Below are positions 1-8,497 of a stretch of DNA of 64,000 nucleotides, one piece after another. Within the stretch, counting starts at the first letter, position 1; each line of letters starts with the position of its first letter. Below the pieces are notes generated by a model. It had not been told where the DNA came from and searched no databases. It worked only from the letters and a program-made list of their open reading frames with translations. Origin of the DNA: Streptomyces sp. R302 (lineage in GTDB: Bacteria; Actinomycetota; Actinomycetes; Streptomycetales; Streptomycetaceae); assembly GCF_012927245.1 (NCBI RefSeq), contig NZ_JABBGE010000001.1, forward strand, positions 434,001 through 498,000, read 5' to 3'. The position numbers were made by a program, and so were the translations under genes.

Positions 1-2
1 AG

Positions 3-3000
3 CTGCCGCCGCGCCGCCGGCGCCGCGCCGCCTCCCGGCCCGCCGGCCCGCCGGTGACGGCCGTCGGCGAGACGGCCGAGGCCGCCGAGGTCGTCGAGGC
101 CACCCCGGCCCCGGTCGCCGAGACCCCGGCCGCCGAGCCGGAGGCCGCCCCGGCCCGCACCCGCCGCCGCGCCACCCGCAAGACGGCCGCGCCCGCGCCG
201 GTCGCCGAGGAGACCGCCGCCGAGGCGCTCCCGGCCGAGCAGGTCGCCGTGGAGGAGCCCGCCGAGCCGGTCGTCGAGGCCGCTCCGGCGCGTACCCGCC
301 GCCGTGCGACCCGTAAGGCCACCGCGCCGGTGACCGCCACGGCCCCGGCCGAGGAGGCCGCCGTGGAGGAGCCCGCCGCCGTGGAGGCGCCCGCCGAGCC
401 GGTCGTCGAGGCCGCCCCGGCCCGTACCCGCCGCCGCGCCACCCGCCGCGCCGCCGCGCCCGAGACCACGGTCACCCCGGACGTCGCGGCCGAGCTCGCC
501 GCGCCGACCTCCGGTGAGGCCCTGCCCGCCGACACCGTCGAGGAGATCGCCTCCCACGGTGCCGACGTCGCCGCCGCCGAGACCGCCGCCACCCGTGGCC
601 GCGGCCGCCGCCGCGTCAGCTCCCCGCAGTTCACCTCCGAGCCGGCCACGGCCGAGGAGGCCCCGCGCCGCCGCCGCGCCGAGCGCCCGGCCGTCGCCGT
701 CTTCCAGGCCCCGGTCTTCGCCGAGCCCATGTTCCAGACGCCGGAGACCGCCGCGTTCGCCGCCGCCGTCGCCGCGGAGACCGAGGTCGAGGCCGAGGAG
801 GAGGAGCCGGAGGAGACCGTCGTCGAGACGGTCGAGGCCGTCGAGCCCGTCGAGCGCGCCGAGACCGGCTCGCGCCGTCGCCGTCGCCGCCGGGGTGAGC
901 CCGTCGCCGTCGAGCCCGTCCCGTCGACCGTCGCCGACGAGCCCGAGGTCGAGCACGTCGCCGACGAGGCCGAGGCGGAGGAGGCCGAGGCCGAGGCGGA
1001 GGACGCCGACGAGTACGGCGACCGCCCGTCCCGCCGTCGCCGTCGTGGCGGCCGTCGCCGTCGCCGCGGCGAGTCCGCCGAGGCGGAGGAGGCCGAGGAG
1101 ACCGACGAGTCCGACGAGCTCCATGCCGAGGACGAGGCCGCCGAGGAGGCCGAGGAGGACGACGAGTCCGGCTTCGGCGGCTCCAGCAGCTCCCGTCGCC
1201 GTCGCCGCCGTCGCCGCCGCAGCGGTGACGCCGCCGGCGAGGCCGAGACCACCGAAGAGGACGGCGTCCGCACGGTCGTCAAGGTCCGCGAGCCCCGCCC
1301 GGCCCGCGAGAAGGCCGAGCCGTCCGACGAGGTGCAGTCCATCAAGGGCTCCACCCGTCTGGAGGCCAAGAAGCAGCGCCGCCGCGAGGGGCGCGAGCAG
1401 GGCCGCCGCCGCGTCCCGATCATCACCGAGGCCGAGTTCCTCGCCCGCCGCGAGGCCGTCGAGCGCGTCATGGTCGTCCGCCAGAACGGCGAGCGCACCC
1501 AGATCGGCGTCCTGGAAGACAACGTGCTCGTCGAGCACTACGTCAACAAGGAGCAGGCCACCTCGTACGTCGGCAACGTCTACCTGGGCAAGGTCCAGAA
1601 CGTGCTGCCGTCGATGGAGGCCGCCTTCGTCGACATCGGCAAGGGCCGCAACGCCGTCCTCTACGCCGGCGAGGTCAACTTCGAGGCGCTCGGCATGGGC
1701 CACGGCCCGCGCCGCATCGAGTCCGCCCTCAAGTCCGGCCAGTCGGTCCTGGTGCAGGTCACCAAGGACCCGATCGGCCACAAGGGCGCCCGCCTCACAA
1801 GTCAGGTGTCTCTGCCCGGCCGCTACCTCGTGTACGTCCCCGAGGGCTCGATGACCGGCATCAGCCGCAAGCTCCCGGACACCGAGCGCGCCCGGCTGAA
1901 GACCATCCTCAAGAAGATCGTCCCCGAGGACGCGGGCGTCATCGTGCGCACCGCCGCCGAGGGCGCGAGCGAGGACGAGCTGCGCCGTGACGTCGAGCGC
2001 CTGCAGGCGCAGTGGGCCGACATCCAGAAGAAGGCGAGCCAGATCTCGACCTCCGCGCCGAGCCTGCTCTACGGCGAGCCGGACATGACCGTCCGGGTCG
2101 TCCGCGACATCTTCAACGAGGACTTCTCCAAGGTCATCGTGAGCGGCGACGACGCCTGGGAGACCATCCACGGCTACGTCTCGCACGTCGCGCCCGACCT
2201 GGCCGACCGCCTGACGCGGTGGACCAGCGAGGTCGACGTCTTCGCCACCTACCGGATCGACGAGCAGCTGATGAAGGCGCTCGACCGGAAGGTCTGGCTG
2301 CCGTCCGGCGGCTCGCTGGTGATCGACAAGACCGAGGCGATGATCGTCGTCGACGTCAACACCGGCAAGTTCACCGGCCAGGGCGGCAACCTGGAGGAGA
2401 CCGTCACCAGGAACAACCTGGAGGCGGCCGAGGAGATCGTGCGCCAGCTGCGGCTGCGCGACCTCGGCGGCATCGTCGTCATCGACTTCATCGACATGGT
2501 CCTGGAGTCCAACCGCGACCTGGTGCTCCGCCGCCTCCTGGAGTGCCTGGGCCGTGACCGGACCAAGCACCAGGTGGCCGAGGTCACCTCGCTCGGCCTG
2601 GTGCAGATGACCCGCAAGCGGGTCGGCCAGGGCCTCCTGGAGTCCTTCTCCGAGACCTGCGTCCACTGCAACGGCCGCGGCGTCATCGTCCACATGGAGC
2701 AGCCGGCCACGCACGGTGGCGGCGGTGGCGGCAAGCGCTCGAAGAAGCGCGGCCGCGGCGGCGACGAGCACGTGCACGAGCACGCGCACGAGGCGCACGA
2801 GGCCGAGGCTCCGGTGGAGACCGAGGCCGAGGTCGCGGCCGAGCTGGCCGCCCCGGTGGCCGTGCCGGTCCCGATCGCCCCGGACGAGGAGCTGTACGGC
2901 TCCGTCGCCGAGGCCGAGGCCGCCGCGACCCGCGGCCGCGGCCGCCGCCGCGTCACCCGCAAGGTGACGGCGCCGGTGGCCCCGACCCCGATCGCGGAGC

Positions 3001-3593
3001 CCGCGGTCGAGCCCGCCCCGGTGGCCGAGCCGGTCGCGGAGGAGCCGGCCGTGGCGGAGACGGTGGAGACGGCGCCCGCGCCGCGTACCCGCCGCCGTGC
3101 CACCCGCCGGGTGACCTCGCCGGTCGTCTCCACGTCCGAGGCGCCCGCCGCCGAGGCCGAGACCGTCGCCGCGGTCGCGGAGCCGGAGGCCGTACCGGCG
3201 CCGGAGCCGGTCGTGGAGGCCGCCCCGGCCGCCGAGCCCGTCGTCGAGCCGGTCGTCGAGGAGGCCCCCGCGGCCGCCGCGCCGCGGGCCCGCCGCCGGG
3301 TGGTCCGCAAGGCCACCGCCCCGGCCGGTGCCCCCGCCGGCGCCGAGGCCGCCGAGATCGTGGTGGCCACGGCCGCCCCGGTCGCGGAGCCCGAGGCGGA
3401 GCCGGCCGCCGAGCCGGTCGCCGAGGAGCCCGAGGCCGCCCCGGCGGCCAAGAAGGCCGCCCGGAAGACCGCGAAGAAGGCCACGGCCAAGAAGGCCGCC
3501 ACGAAGAAGACGGCGGCCAAGAAGACGGCGGCGAAGAAGACCACCGCCAAGAAGGCCACGGCCAAGAAGACCGCGGCCCCGGCCCAGGACTGA
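3..3593 (+). CDS. rne: Ribonuclease E/G family endoribonuclease (5' end outside window)
   Basis: Single-strand-specific endoribonuclease of the RNase E/G family, acting in mRNA decay and rRNA processing. The reading frame is open to the window edge, so the gene probably starts upstream; the first in-window GTG (position 54) lies inside an Ala/Arg-rich arm. Counting from that GTG, residues 1-470 are low-complexity with alternating acidic and RTRRRATR-type basic blocks. An S1-like segment follows (YVGNVYLGKV, near 505-540). The catalytic domain contains DVNTG (Asp767) and IDFIDM (Asp811), matching the two metal-binding Asp of E. coli RNase E. CVHC (869-872) matches the Zn-link. The C-terminal arm (about 880-1179) is again Ala/Pro/Glu and Arg-rich and ends in histone-H1-like Lys/Ala repeats. 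The catalytic core thus sits mid-protein between two disordered arms, as is usual for actinobacterial RNase E. Confidence 0.95.
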   Translation: MPPRRRRRAASRPAGPPVTAVGETAEAAEVVEATPAPVAETPAAEPEAAPARTRRRATRKTAAPAPVAEETAAEALPAEQVAVEEPAEPVVEAAPARTRRRATRKATAPVTATAPAEEAAVEEPAAVEAPAEPVVEAAPARTRRRATRRAAAPETTVTPDVAAELAAPTSGEALPADTVEEIASHGADVAAAETAATRGRGRRRVSSPQFTSEPATAEEAPRRRRAERPAVAVFQAPVFAEPMFQTPETAAFAAAVAAETEVEAEEEEPEETVVETVEAVEPVERAETGSRRRRRRRGEPVAVEPVPSTVADEPEVEHVADEAEAEEAEAEAEDADEYGDRPSRRRRRGGRRRRRGESAEAEEAEETDESDELHAEDEAAEEAEEDDESGFGGSSSSRRRRRRRRRSGDAAGEAETTEEDGVRTVVKVREPRPAREKAEPSDEVQSIKGSTRLEAKKQRRREGREQGRRRVPIITEAEFLARREAVERVMVVRQNGERTQIGVLEDNVLVEHYVNKEQATSYVGNVYLGKVQNVLPSMEAAFVDIGKGRNAVLYAGEVNFEALGMGHGPRRIESALKSGQSVLVQVTKDPIGHKGARLTSQVSLPGRYLVYVPEGSMTGISRKLPDTERARLKTILKKIVPEDAGVIVRTAAEGASEDELRRDVERLQAQWADIQKKASQISTSAPSLLYGEPDMTVRVVRDIFNEDFSKVIVSGDDAWETIHGYVSHVAPDLADRLTRWTSEVDVFATYRIDEQLMKALDRKVWLPSGGSLVIDKTEAMIVVDVNTGKFTGQGGNLEETVTRNNLEAAEEIVRQLRLRDLGGIVVIDFIDMVLESNRDLVLRRLLECLGRDRTKHQVAEVTSLGLVQMTRKRVGQGLLESFSETCVHCNGRGVIVHMEQPATHGGGGGGKRSKKRGRGGDEHVHEHAHEAHEAEAPVETEAEVAAELAAPVAVPVPIAPDEELYGSVAEAEAAATRGRGRRRVTRKVTAPVAPTPIAEPAVEPAPVAEPVAEEPAVAETVETAPAPRTRRRATRRVTSPVVSTSEAPAAEAETVAAVAEPEAVPAPEPVVEAAPAAEPVVEPVVEEAPAAAAPRARRRVVRKATAPAGAPAGAEAAEIVVATAAPVAEPEAEPAAEPVAEEPEAAPAAKKAARKTAKKATAKKAATKKTAAKKTAAKKTTAKKATAKKTAAPAQD

Positions 3594-3601
3594 GGCCGGA
3601 G

Positions 3602-3641
3602 CCGTCCCGGCGGGCCCTCGGAAGGGGGCCCGCCGGGACGG
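3602..3641 (+). terminator. rne terminator hairpin
   Basis: Perfect 16-bp inverted repeat (3602-3617 with 3626-3641) and an 8-nt loop, starting 8 bp after the rne stop codon. No long U tract follows, as is common in high-GC actinomycetes. Confidence 0.8.
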
Positions 3642-3662
3642 TCCGCACCCGCACGGGCGAAT

Positions 3663-3692
3663 TTGACCCTCTGTGGCAGGCGCCCGTAACCT
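3663..3692 (+). promoter_or_regulatory. Probable rplU-rpmA promoter
   Basis: TTGACC (3663-3668) and TAACCT (3687-3692) are separated by 18 bp, a good match to a vegetative sigma promoter. The inferred 5' leader to the rplU start is about 150 nt. It contains a long-range complementarity, CCTCTGA (3723-3729) with TCAGAGG (3816-3822), that could form a leader stem. Confidence 0.6.
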
Positions 3693-3852
3693 AGACCGTC
3701 GGCGTGTCAATGGCGCGCCGCGCCTCTGAGCATCCCCCTCCCGCTCGCCGGGAGAGGCCGCTCGTCCGATCCGGATCGCCGTGGGCCCCCGGGCCCCGTG
3801 CGTGGGCGGCTGGCGTCAGAGGTCCCCATTACCGAGTGAGAGAGAGATCCGC

Positions 3853-4173
3853 GTGTACGCCATCGTGCGCAGCGGTGGTCGCCAGCACAAGGTTGCTGTC
3901 GGCGACATCGTTGAGGTTGACAAGATTTCCACCGCCAAGCCGGGCGACACGGTCGAGCTCTCGACCCTGCTCGTCGTCGACGGCGACGCCGTGACCAGCG
4001 ACCCGTGGGTCCTGGCGGGCATCAAGGTCCAGGCCGAGGTCGTGGACCACACCAAGGGCGCCAAGATCGACATCCTGCGCTACAAGAACAAGACCGGCTA
4101 CCGCCGTCGCCAGGGTCACCGTCAGCAGTACACGGCGATCAAGGTCACGTCCATCCCGACGGCCGCGAAGTAA
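3853..4173 (+). CDS. rplU: 50S ribosomal protein L21
   Basis: Large-subunit ribosomal protein L21, 106 aa, the usual length. I chose the GTG at 3853 rather than upstream in-frame starts because the protein then begins with the family N-terminus (M)[13 protein letters not shown], and a purine-rich GAGAGAGA tract lies just upstream. The C-terminus has the basic rRNA-binding segment [12 protein letters not shown]. rpmA follows 14 bp downstream, the near-universal L21-L27 pair, and both lie behind the TTGACC/TAACCT promoter at 3663. Confidence 0.97.
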   Translation: MYAIVRSGGRQHKVAVGDIVEVDKISTAKPGDTVELSTLLVVDGDAVTSDPWVLAGIKVQAEVVDHTKGAKIDILRYKNKTGYRRRQGHRQQYTAIKVTSIPTAAK

Positions 4174-4187
4174 AGAGGGACTGAGCA

Positions 4188-4442
4188 ATGGCACACAAGA
4201 AGGGCGCATCGTCCACCCGGAACGGTCGCGATTCCAACGCCCAGCGGCTCGGCGTGAAGCGCTTCGGCGGTCAGGTCGTCAACGCCGGTGAGATCCTGGT
4301 CCGCCAGCGCGGCACCCACTTCCACCCGGGCTCGGGTGTCGGTCGCGGTGGCGACGACACGCTGTTCGCCCTGCAGGCCGGTTCGGTGCAGTTCGGCACC
4401 TTCCGTGGCCGCAAGGTCGTGAACATCGTTCCGGTCGCCTGA
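4188..4442 (+). CDS. rpmA: 50S ribosomal protein L27
   Basis: Large-subunit protein L27, 84 aa, near the peptidyl-transferase centre. It begins [16 protein letters not shown], continues [11 protein letters not shown], and carries the conserved [10 protein letters not shown] and [10 protein letters not shown] segments. There is no N-terminal extension of the cleaved Firmicute type. A Shine-Dalgarno-like AGAGGGA lies about 9 nt upstream. Cotranscribed with rplU; a strong terminator follows 16 bp after the stop. Confidence 0.97.
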   Translation: MAHKKGASSTRNGRDSNAQRLGVKRFGGQVVNAGEILVRQRGTHFHPGSGVGRGGDDTLFALQAGSVQFGTFRGRKVVNIVPVA

Positions 4443-4457
4443 TCGGACGCTTTGCGG

Positions 4458-4499
4458 AGGCGGACCTCACTTCCCGGCAGGGAAGCGGGTCCGCCTTTC
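4458..4499 (+). terminator. rplU-rpmA terminator
   Basis: Outer stem AGGCGGACC (4458-4466) with GGTCCGCCT (4488-4496), an inner stem CTTCCC/GGGAAG, then a short T run. It isolates obg from the ribosomal protein operon at least partly. Confidence 0.8.
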
Positions 4500-4560
4500 G
4501 CGTGTTACTAGATAGACAATCCCGTACATAGCTTTTCTGTACATCGCATTCTGGAGGCAC
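4500..4560 (+). promoter_or_regulatory. AT-rich obg upstream region with inverted repeat
   Basis: This short stretch is strikingly AT-rich for the window and directly precedes the obg ribosome binding site (GGAGG, 4553-4557). It holds an inverted repeat GTACA-N9-TGTAC (4524-4528 with 4538-4542). A promoter specific for obg is likely, but I cannot fix the -35 and -10 boxes with confidence. Confidence 0.4.
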
Positions 4561-4566
4561 AGAACC

Positions 4567-6006
4567 ATGACCACCTTCGTGGACCGCGTCGAGCTGCACG
4601 TCGCCGCGGGTAACGGGGGCCACGGCTGCGCCTCCGTCCATCGCGAGAAGTTCAAGCCGCTCGGCGGCCCGGACGGTGGCAACGGCGGTCGCGGCGGCGA
4701 CGTGACCCTGGTCGTCGACCAGTCGGTCACCACCCTGCTCGAGTACCACCACTCGCCGCACCGCAAGGCCACCAACGGCAAGCCCGGCGAGGGCGGCAAC
4801 CGCGCGGGCAAGGACGGCCAGGACCTCGTCCTGTACGTGCCCGACGGCACGGTCGTCCACGACAAGAAGGGGAACGTCCTCGCGGACCTCGTCGGCCACG
4901 GCACGACGTACGTCGCCGCGCAGGGCGGCCGCGGCGGCCTCGGCAACGCGGCGCTGTCCTCCGCGCGCCGCAAGGCCCCCGGCTTCGCGCTGCTCGGCGA
5001 GCCCGGCGACGTCGACGACATCGTCCTGGAGCTGAAGACCGTCGCCGACGTGGCGCTCGTCGGCTACCCCAGCGCCGGCAAGTCCTCGCTGATCTCCGTC
5101 CTCTCGGCCGCCAAGCCGAAGATCGCGGACTACCCCTTCACCACCCTGGTCCCGAACCTCGGCGTGGTGACGGCCGGCTCGACCGTCTACACCATCGCCG
5201 ACGTCCCCGGCCTCATCCCCGGCGCCAGCCAGGGCCGCGGCCTCGGTCTGGAGTTCCTGCGCCACGTCGAGCGCTGCTCGGTCCTGGTCCACGTCCTCGA
5301 CACGGCGACCCTCGAATCCGACCGCGACCCGGTCTCCGACCTCGACGTCATCGAGGAGGAGCTGAAGCAGTACGGCGGCCTCGACGACCGTCCGCGCATC
5401 GTCGTCCTCAACAAGATCGACATCCCGGACGGCAAGGACCTCGCGGACATGATCCGCCCGGACCTGGAGGAGCGCGGCTACCGCGTCTTCGAGGTCTCCG
5501 CGGTCGCCCGCACCGGCCTGAAGGAGCTCTCCTTCGCCCTCGCCGAGATCGTCGGCAAGGCCCGCGCCGCGAAGCCGGTGGAGGAGGCGACCCGTATCGT
5601 CATCCGCCCGAAGGCCGTCGACGACGCCGGCTTCACGGTGACGTACGACGAGCACGAAGAGGTCTACCGCGTGCGCGGCGAGAAGCCCGAACGCTGGGTC
5701 CGCCAGACCGACTTCAACAACGACGAGGCCGTCGGCTACCTCGCAGACCGCCTCAACCGCCTCGGCGTCGAGGACGCCCTCCTCAAGGCGGGCGCCCGCG
5801 CCGGCGACGGCGTCGCCATCGGCTCCGACGAGAACGCGGTCGTCTTCGACTGGGAGCCCACCCTCATGGCCGGCGCCGAGATGCTCGGCCGCCGAGGCGA
5901 GGACCACCGCCTCGAAGCCCCCCGCCCGGCCGCCCAGCGCCGCCGCGACCGCCAGGCCGAGCACGACGACGCGGACCGCGAGTACGACGAGTTCGACCCC
6001 TTCTAG
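4567..6006 (+). CDS. obgE: Obg/CgtA GTPase
   Basis: Essential Obg-family GTPase linked to 50S assembly, stress signalling and, in Streptomyces, to the onset of differentiation. At 479 aa it has all three family domains. The Gly-rich Obg fold covers about 1-155 ([22 protein letters not shown]). The G domain has P-loop GYPSAGKSS from about 166, followed by [10 protein letters not shown] and NKID. The C-terminal OCT domain (about 340-420) is followed by an acidic/basic tail. The ATG at 4567 has a GGAGG 9 nt upstream. Gene order rplU-rpmA-obg is conserved across many bacteria. Confidence 0.97.
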   Translation: MTTFVDRVELHVAAGNGGHGCASVHREKFKPLGGPDGGNGGRGGDVTLVVDQSVTTLLEYHHSPHRKATNGKPGEGGNRAGKDGQDLVLYVPDGTVVHDKKGNVLADLVGHGTTYVAAQGGRGGLGNAALSSARRKAPGFALLGEPGDVDDIVLELKTVADVALVGYPSAGKSSLISVLSAAKPKIADYPFTTLVPNLGVVTAGSTVYTIADVPGLIPGASQGRGLGLEFLRHVERCSVLVHVLDTATLESDRDPVSDLDVIEEELKQYGGLDDRPRIVVLNKIDIPDGKDLADMIRPDLEERGYRVFEVSAVARTGLKELSFALAEIVGKARAAKPVEEATRIVIRPKAVDDAGFTVTYDEHEEVYRVRGEKPERWVRQTDFNNDEAVGYLADRLNRLGVEDALLKAGARAGDGVAIGSDENAVVFDWEPTLMAGAEMLGRRGEDHRLEAPRPAAQRRRDRQAEHDDADREYDEFDPF

Positions 6007-6077
6007 GGTCCCCGGGCCCCCGGGTCCCCGGCCCCGGGGTCCCGGGCCTGTCCGGCGGTCCCTTTTCGGGGCATACG

Positions 6078-6116
6078 CGAGAACCCCCGCTCGGCTTGGC
6101 CGGGCGGGGGTTCTCG
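6078..6116. terminator. Bidirectional terminator between obg and PIG-L gene
   Basis: Perfect 13-bp inverted repeat CGAGAACCCCCGC (6078-6090) with GCGGGGGTTCTCG (6104-6116), between two convergent stop codons. Confidence 0.75.
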
Positions 6117-6127
6117 GGTGTGTGGGG

Positions 6128-8302
6128 TCAGCCGGCGCGGATGTCGCGGAGGGGGGTGATGTGGGGGCGGCCGTCGAGGCCCAGGGTGACGGAGACCGGG
6201 GTGCCGGGGGCGGTGCCGACGGTGAGGGTGGCCGGCGTGCCGACCGTGAGCGAGGGCGCCCCGGTCCCCACGAGCGAGGTGCGGCCGCCGCCGGTGATGT
6301 CGTACACCAGCTCCTCCCGCGAGCCGGAGGGGACGGCCAGGACCCCGCCGCTGGAGGCCGTCGTACGGCCGTCGACGAGGCTGACCCGGCCGAAGCCGCC
6401 CATCTTCGGCTTCGCCACGGTCGTCCACCGCTTGGCGCGCCCCGCGGGCAGCCGCTCGATGACGACCTCGTCGCTGGCGACGCTCCGGTAGCCGAGCAGC
6501 ACCGAGCCGTCCGGCGCGGTGATCGCGTCGGGGACGTCACCGGGCTGGTGGGCGAAGCGCCGGGTGCCCTTGCGCAGGTCCCCGGACGGGGTGCGCTGGC
6601 TCCAGTGCTCGACCCAGGTGGCGGAGGTGCCGAAGAGGTGGACGAGCCCGCGCCCGTCGACCGCGGCCGTCAGCCCCTCCTGTATGCGCCCGGTGGGCAG
6701 CTCCGTCCACGGCGTCCACGTGCCGTCGGTCCGCAGCACCCGGGTGCTGACCCCCTTGGCGCCGTTCCTCGCGAAGAGGTGGACCCGTCCGTCGGAGCCG
6801 AGCACGGCAGTCGGGGGCCCCGTCAGCCGGGTCCGCCACGACCTGGTCTCGGGTGAGCCGAGGCGTACCCAGGAGCTTTCGAAGGCGCCGCCGGCCGTCC
6901 GCTGCCGCAGCATCACGATCTCGCGCAGGTTCTTCCCCGCGGTCCCCTCCAGGGCGGAGAAGCGCAGGGCGAAGACCAGGTCCCTGCCGTCGGGCATCCG
7001 CACCACGGATATGGAGGGGGCGAGCGGGCCGCCGCCGAGGTCCTCGGGCGGGCTCTGCCGGCCGGACACGTCACCGGTCCAGCGCGCGAGCCGGGTGCCG
7101 AGGACGCCGTACACGGTCAGCGCGCCGCCGGTCCCGGCGACCGCCTTGGGTCCGGCGTTCGGGTAGCGGCGGTGGGTGGAGCGGGCCCAGCCCTTCATGG
7201 ACCTGAGGACCGAGTCCTGGCCGAAGGCGTAGTCGCCGCAGCCGGACTCGTTCCCGCACTGCCACGAGGGCTCGCCGCCGTACGCGTTGAGGTACAGCGC
7301 CTTCAGGGCGACGGTCGACGCCGGCAGGTTCTTCGGCCAGCGCTGGTTGTAGTACCCGCGGAAGGCCTCCGTCTGGAAGACGGGCGCCTGCGTGCCGCGC
7401 CCGGTCCGCCCGCCCCAGTCGGCGAGCGCGCGCCAGGCGAACAGCGCGGCGGCGGTGTGGTCCGGGTGGTCGGAGAAGCCGTGCTGGTCGCTGCCGATCG
7501 GATGGCGCTCGTCGTGGACCTGAGTGTCCGGGTCCGGGTCGAGGGTGCGGACCAGGGTGGGCTTGCGCCGGGAGAGCAGGAAGACGAGCGTCTCTATGAG
7601 GTCCTTGCGCGTGTACGTGTACTTCTGCTGCACCGGGGACTCCGGCGCCGGCTGGGTGGGAAGCGTCACGCCCGGGGTGCTCCACAGCCGGGTCAGATTG
7701 ACGGTCCTGGCGCCGTTCTTGGCGTGCATCCGCAGGTTCAGGAAGATCAGTTCGGCCGTCCGGCCGCCGTACTCGAGCCGGTTGACCTCGGCGGTGCGGC
7801 CGCCCGGCAGGGCGAGGACGGAACGCTGCCACGGGGTGAAGAGCCTGGCCCCGAGCATCAGCGCGTAGGCCTGGCGGAGGCCCTGCTGGCGGGAGGAGAC
7901 GTACGCGGGTATGTCGGGCTCGGGGGCGGGCTGGCCCGGGACCGTGTTCACCCCGAACGAGCCGCCGTCCGTGATGTACACGGACGTCACGGGTATGCCC
8001 GCGGAGAGGTTCTGGACGACGTCGGGGTTCATGAAGAACAGGTCGTCGTCGGGGTGCGCCACGATCTGCACCACGGCGGGCGCCCCGACCGCCGCGAACC
8101 CGTCCTGCGCGTCCGCGGCGGCGAGCCGGCGGACCGTCGCGCGGGCTTCGGCGTCACCGCTCGCCTGGGCCGGGATGTGCACGGGGGACGCGGTCGTCTC
8201 CCCACAGCCGCTGACGACTCCTGCCACCGTGACGGCGGCGGTCGAGGCCAGCAGAGTGCGCCGAGACAGCGCGACGTCGGCGAACGAACTCCAGCGTCCC
8301 AT
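6128..8302 (-). CDS. PIG-L family deacetylase, Tat-type lipoprotein with C-terminal beta-propeller-like region
   Basis: Predicted zinc-dependent N-acetyl-sugar deacetylase of the PIG-L/LmbE family, exported and lipid-anchored. The start ATG at 8302 has GGGGAG 5 nt upstream; 26 extra residues before it in the open frame are not needed. The N-terminus has a twin-arginine signal (SRRTLLAS) and a lipobox ending at Cys33 (VVSGC). The PIG-L core carries HPDD (83-86) and the second motif HPDH (279-282). Residues from about 420 to 724 form repeated beta-strand-like units (GRVHLFARNG, GLVHLFGTSA), resembling a propeller or lectin domain. It lies divergent from the glycan genes at 8498-12342, suggesting it trims N-acetyl groups on their polymer outside the membrane. 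Role and substrate are inferred. Confidence 0.85.
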   Translation of the reverse strand: MGRWSSFADVALSRRTLLASTAAVTVAGVVSGCGETTASPVHIPAQASGDAEARATVRRLAAADAQDGFAAVGAPAVVQIVAHPDDDLFFMNPDVVQNLSAGIPVTSVYITDGGSFGVNTVPGQPAPEPDIPAYVSSRQQGLRQAYALMLGARLFTPWQRSVLALPGGRTAEVNRLEYGGRTAELIFLNLRMHAKNGARTVNLTRLWSTPGVTLPTQPAPESPVQQKYTYTRKDLIETLVFLLSRRKPTLVRTLDPDPDTQVHDERHPIGSDQHGFSDHPDHTAAALFAWRALADWGGRTGRGTQAPVFQTEAFRGYYNQRWPKNLPASTVALKALYLNAYGGEPSWQCGNESGCGDYAFGQDSVLRSMKGWARSTHRRYPNAGPKAVAGTGGALTVYGVLGTRLARWTGDVSGRQSPPEDLGGGPLAPSISVVRMPDGRDLVFALRFSALEGTAGKNLREIVMLRQRTAGGAFESSWVRLGSPETRSWRTRLTGPPTAVLGSDGRVHLFARNGAKGVSTRVLRTDGTWTPWTELPTGRIQEGLTAAVDGRGLVHLFGTSATWVEHWSQRTPSGDLRKGTRRFAHQPGDVPDAITAPDGSVLLGYRSVASDEVVIERLPAGRAKRWTTVAKPKMGGFGRVSLVDGRTTASSGGVLAVPSGSREELVYDITGGGRTSLVGTGAPSLTVGTPATLTVGTAPGTPVSVTLGLDGRPHITPLRDIRAG

Positions 8303-8497
8303 TTCTCCCCGTTGCTTCCTGTGTGTTCGACTAGCAAGGATCCCTTGAGGGAGAGGGGAAAAACGCCATGCAGGGTTCACTTGACGACGTGATTGCGGTC
8401 ACGCGCTGCTTGCCGAGGCGTGACTTGCCAAGGCTTCTGCCCCCTTGACACTATGTGGCGCTGACTGTCAGTCCAGAGTGGAAGCGCGGGATTCGTC
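8303..8497. promoter_or_regulatory. Divergent promoter region of the glycan locus
   Basis: This 195-bp gap separates the divergent PIG-L gene and the 8498 operon. Toward the right, TTGACA (8445-8450) is an excellent -35 box, but no convincing -10 at normal spacing is visible. An exact inverted repeat CTGAC-T-GTCAG (8461-8471) sits where an operator would be expected. Confidence 0.45.

Noticed and set aside
514..1854. Second forward frame inside the rne gene
   Set aside because: Translation is Pro/Arg/Ser-rich shadow sequence caused by the repetitive RNase E arms; the S1 and catalytic motifs lie in the other frame.
4279..6540. Long antisense open frame over rpmA-obg (and similar ones at 9445-12357, 29255-32101, 43590-45281, 45683-48721)
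   Set aside because: In very GC-rich DNA the opposite strand of a real gene stays open for long stretches. These products are low-complexity, match no family and oppose strongly recognised genes.
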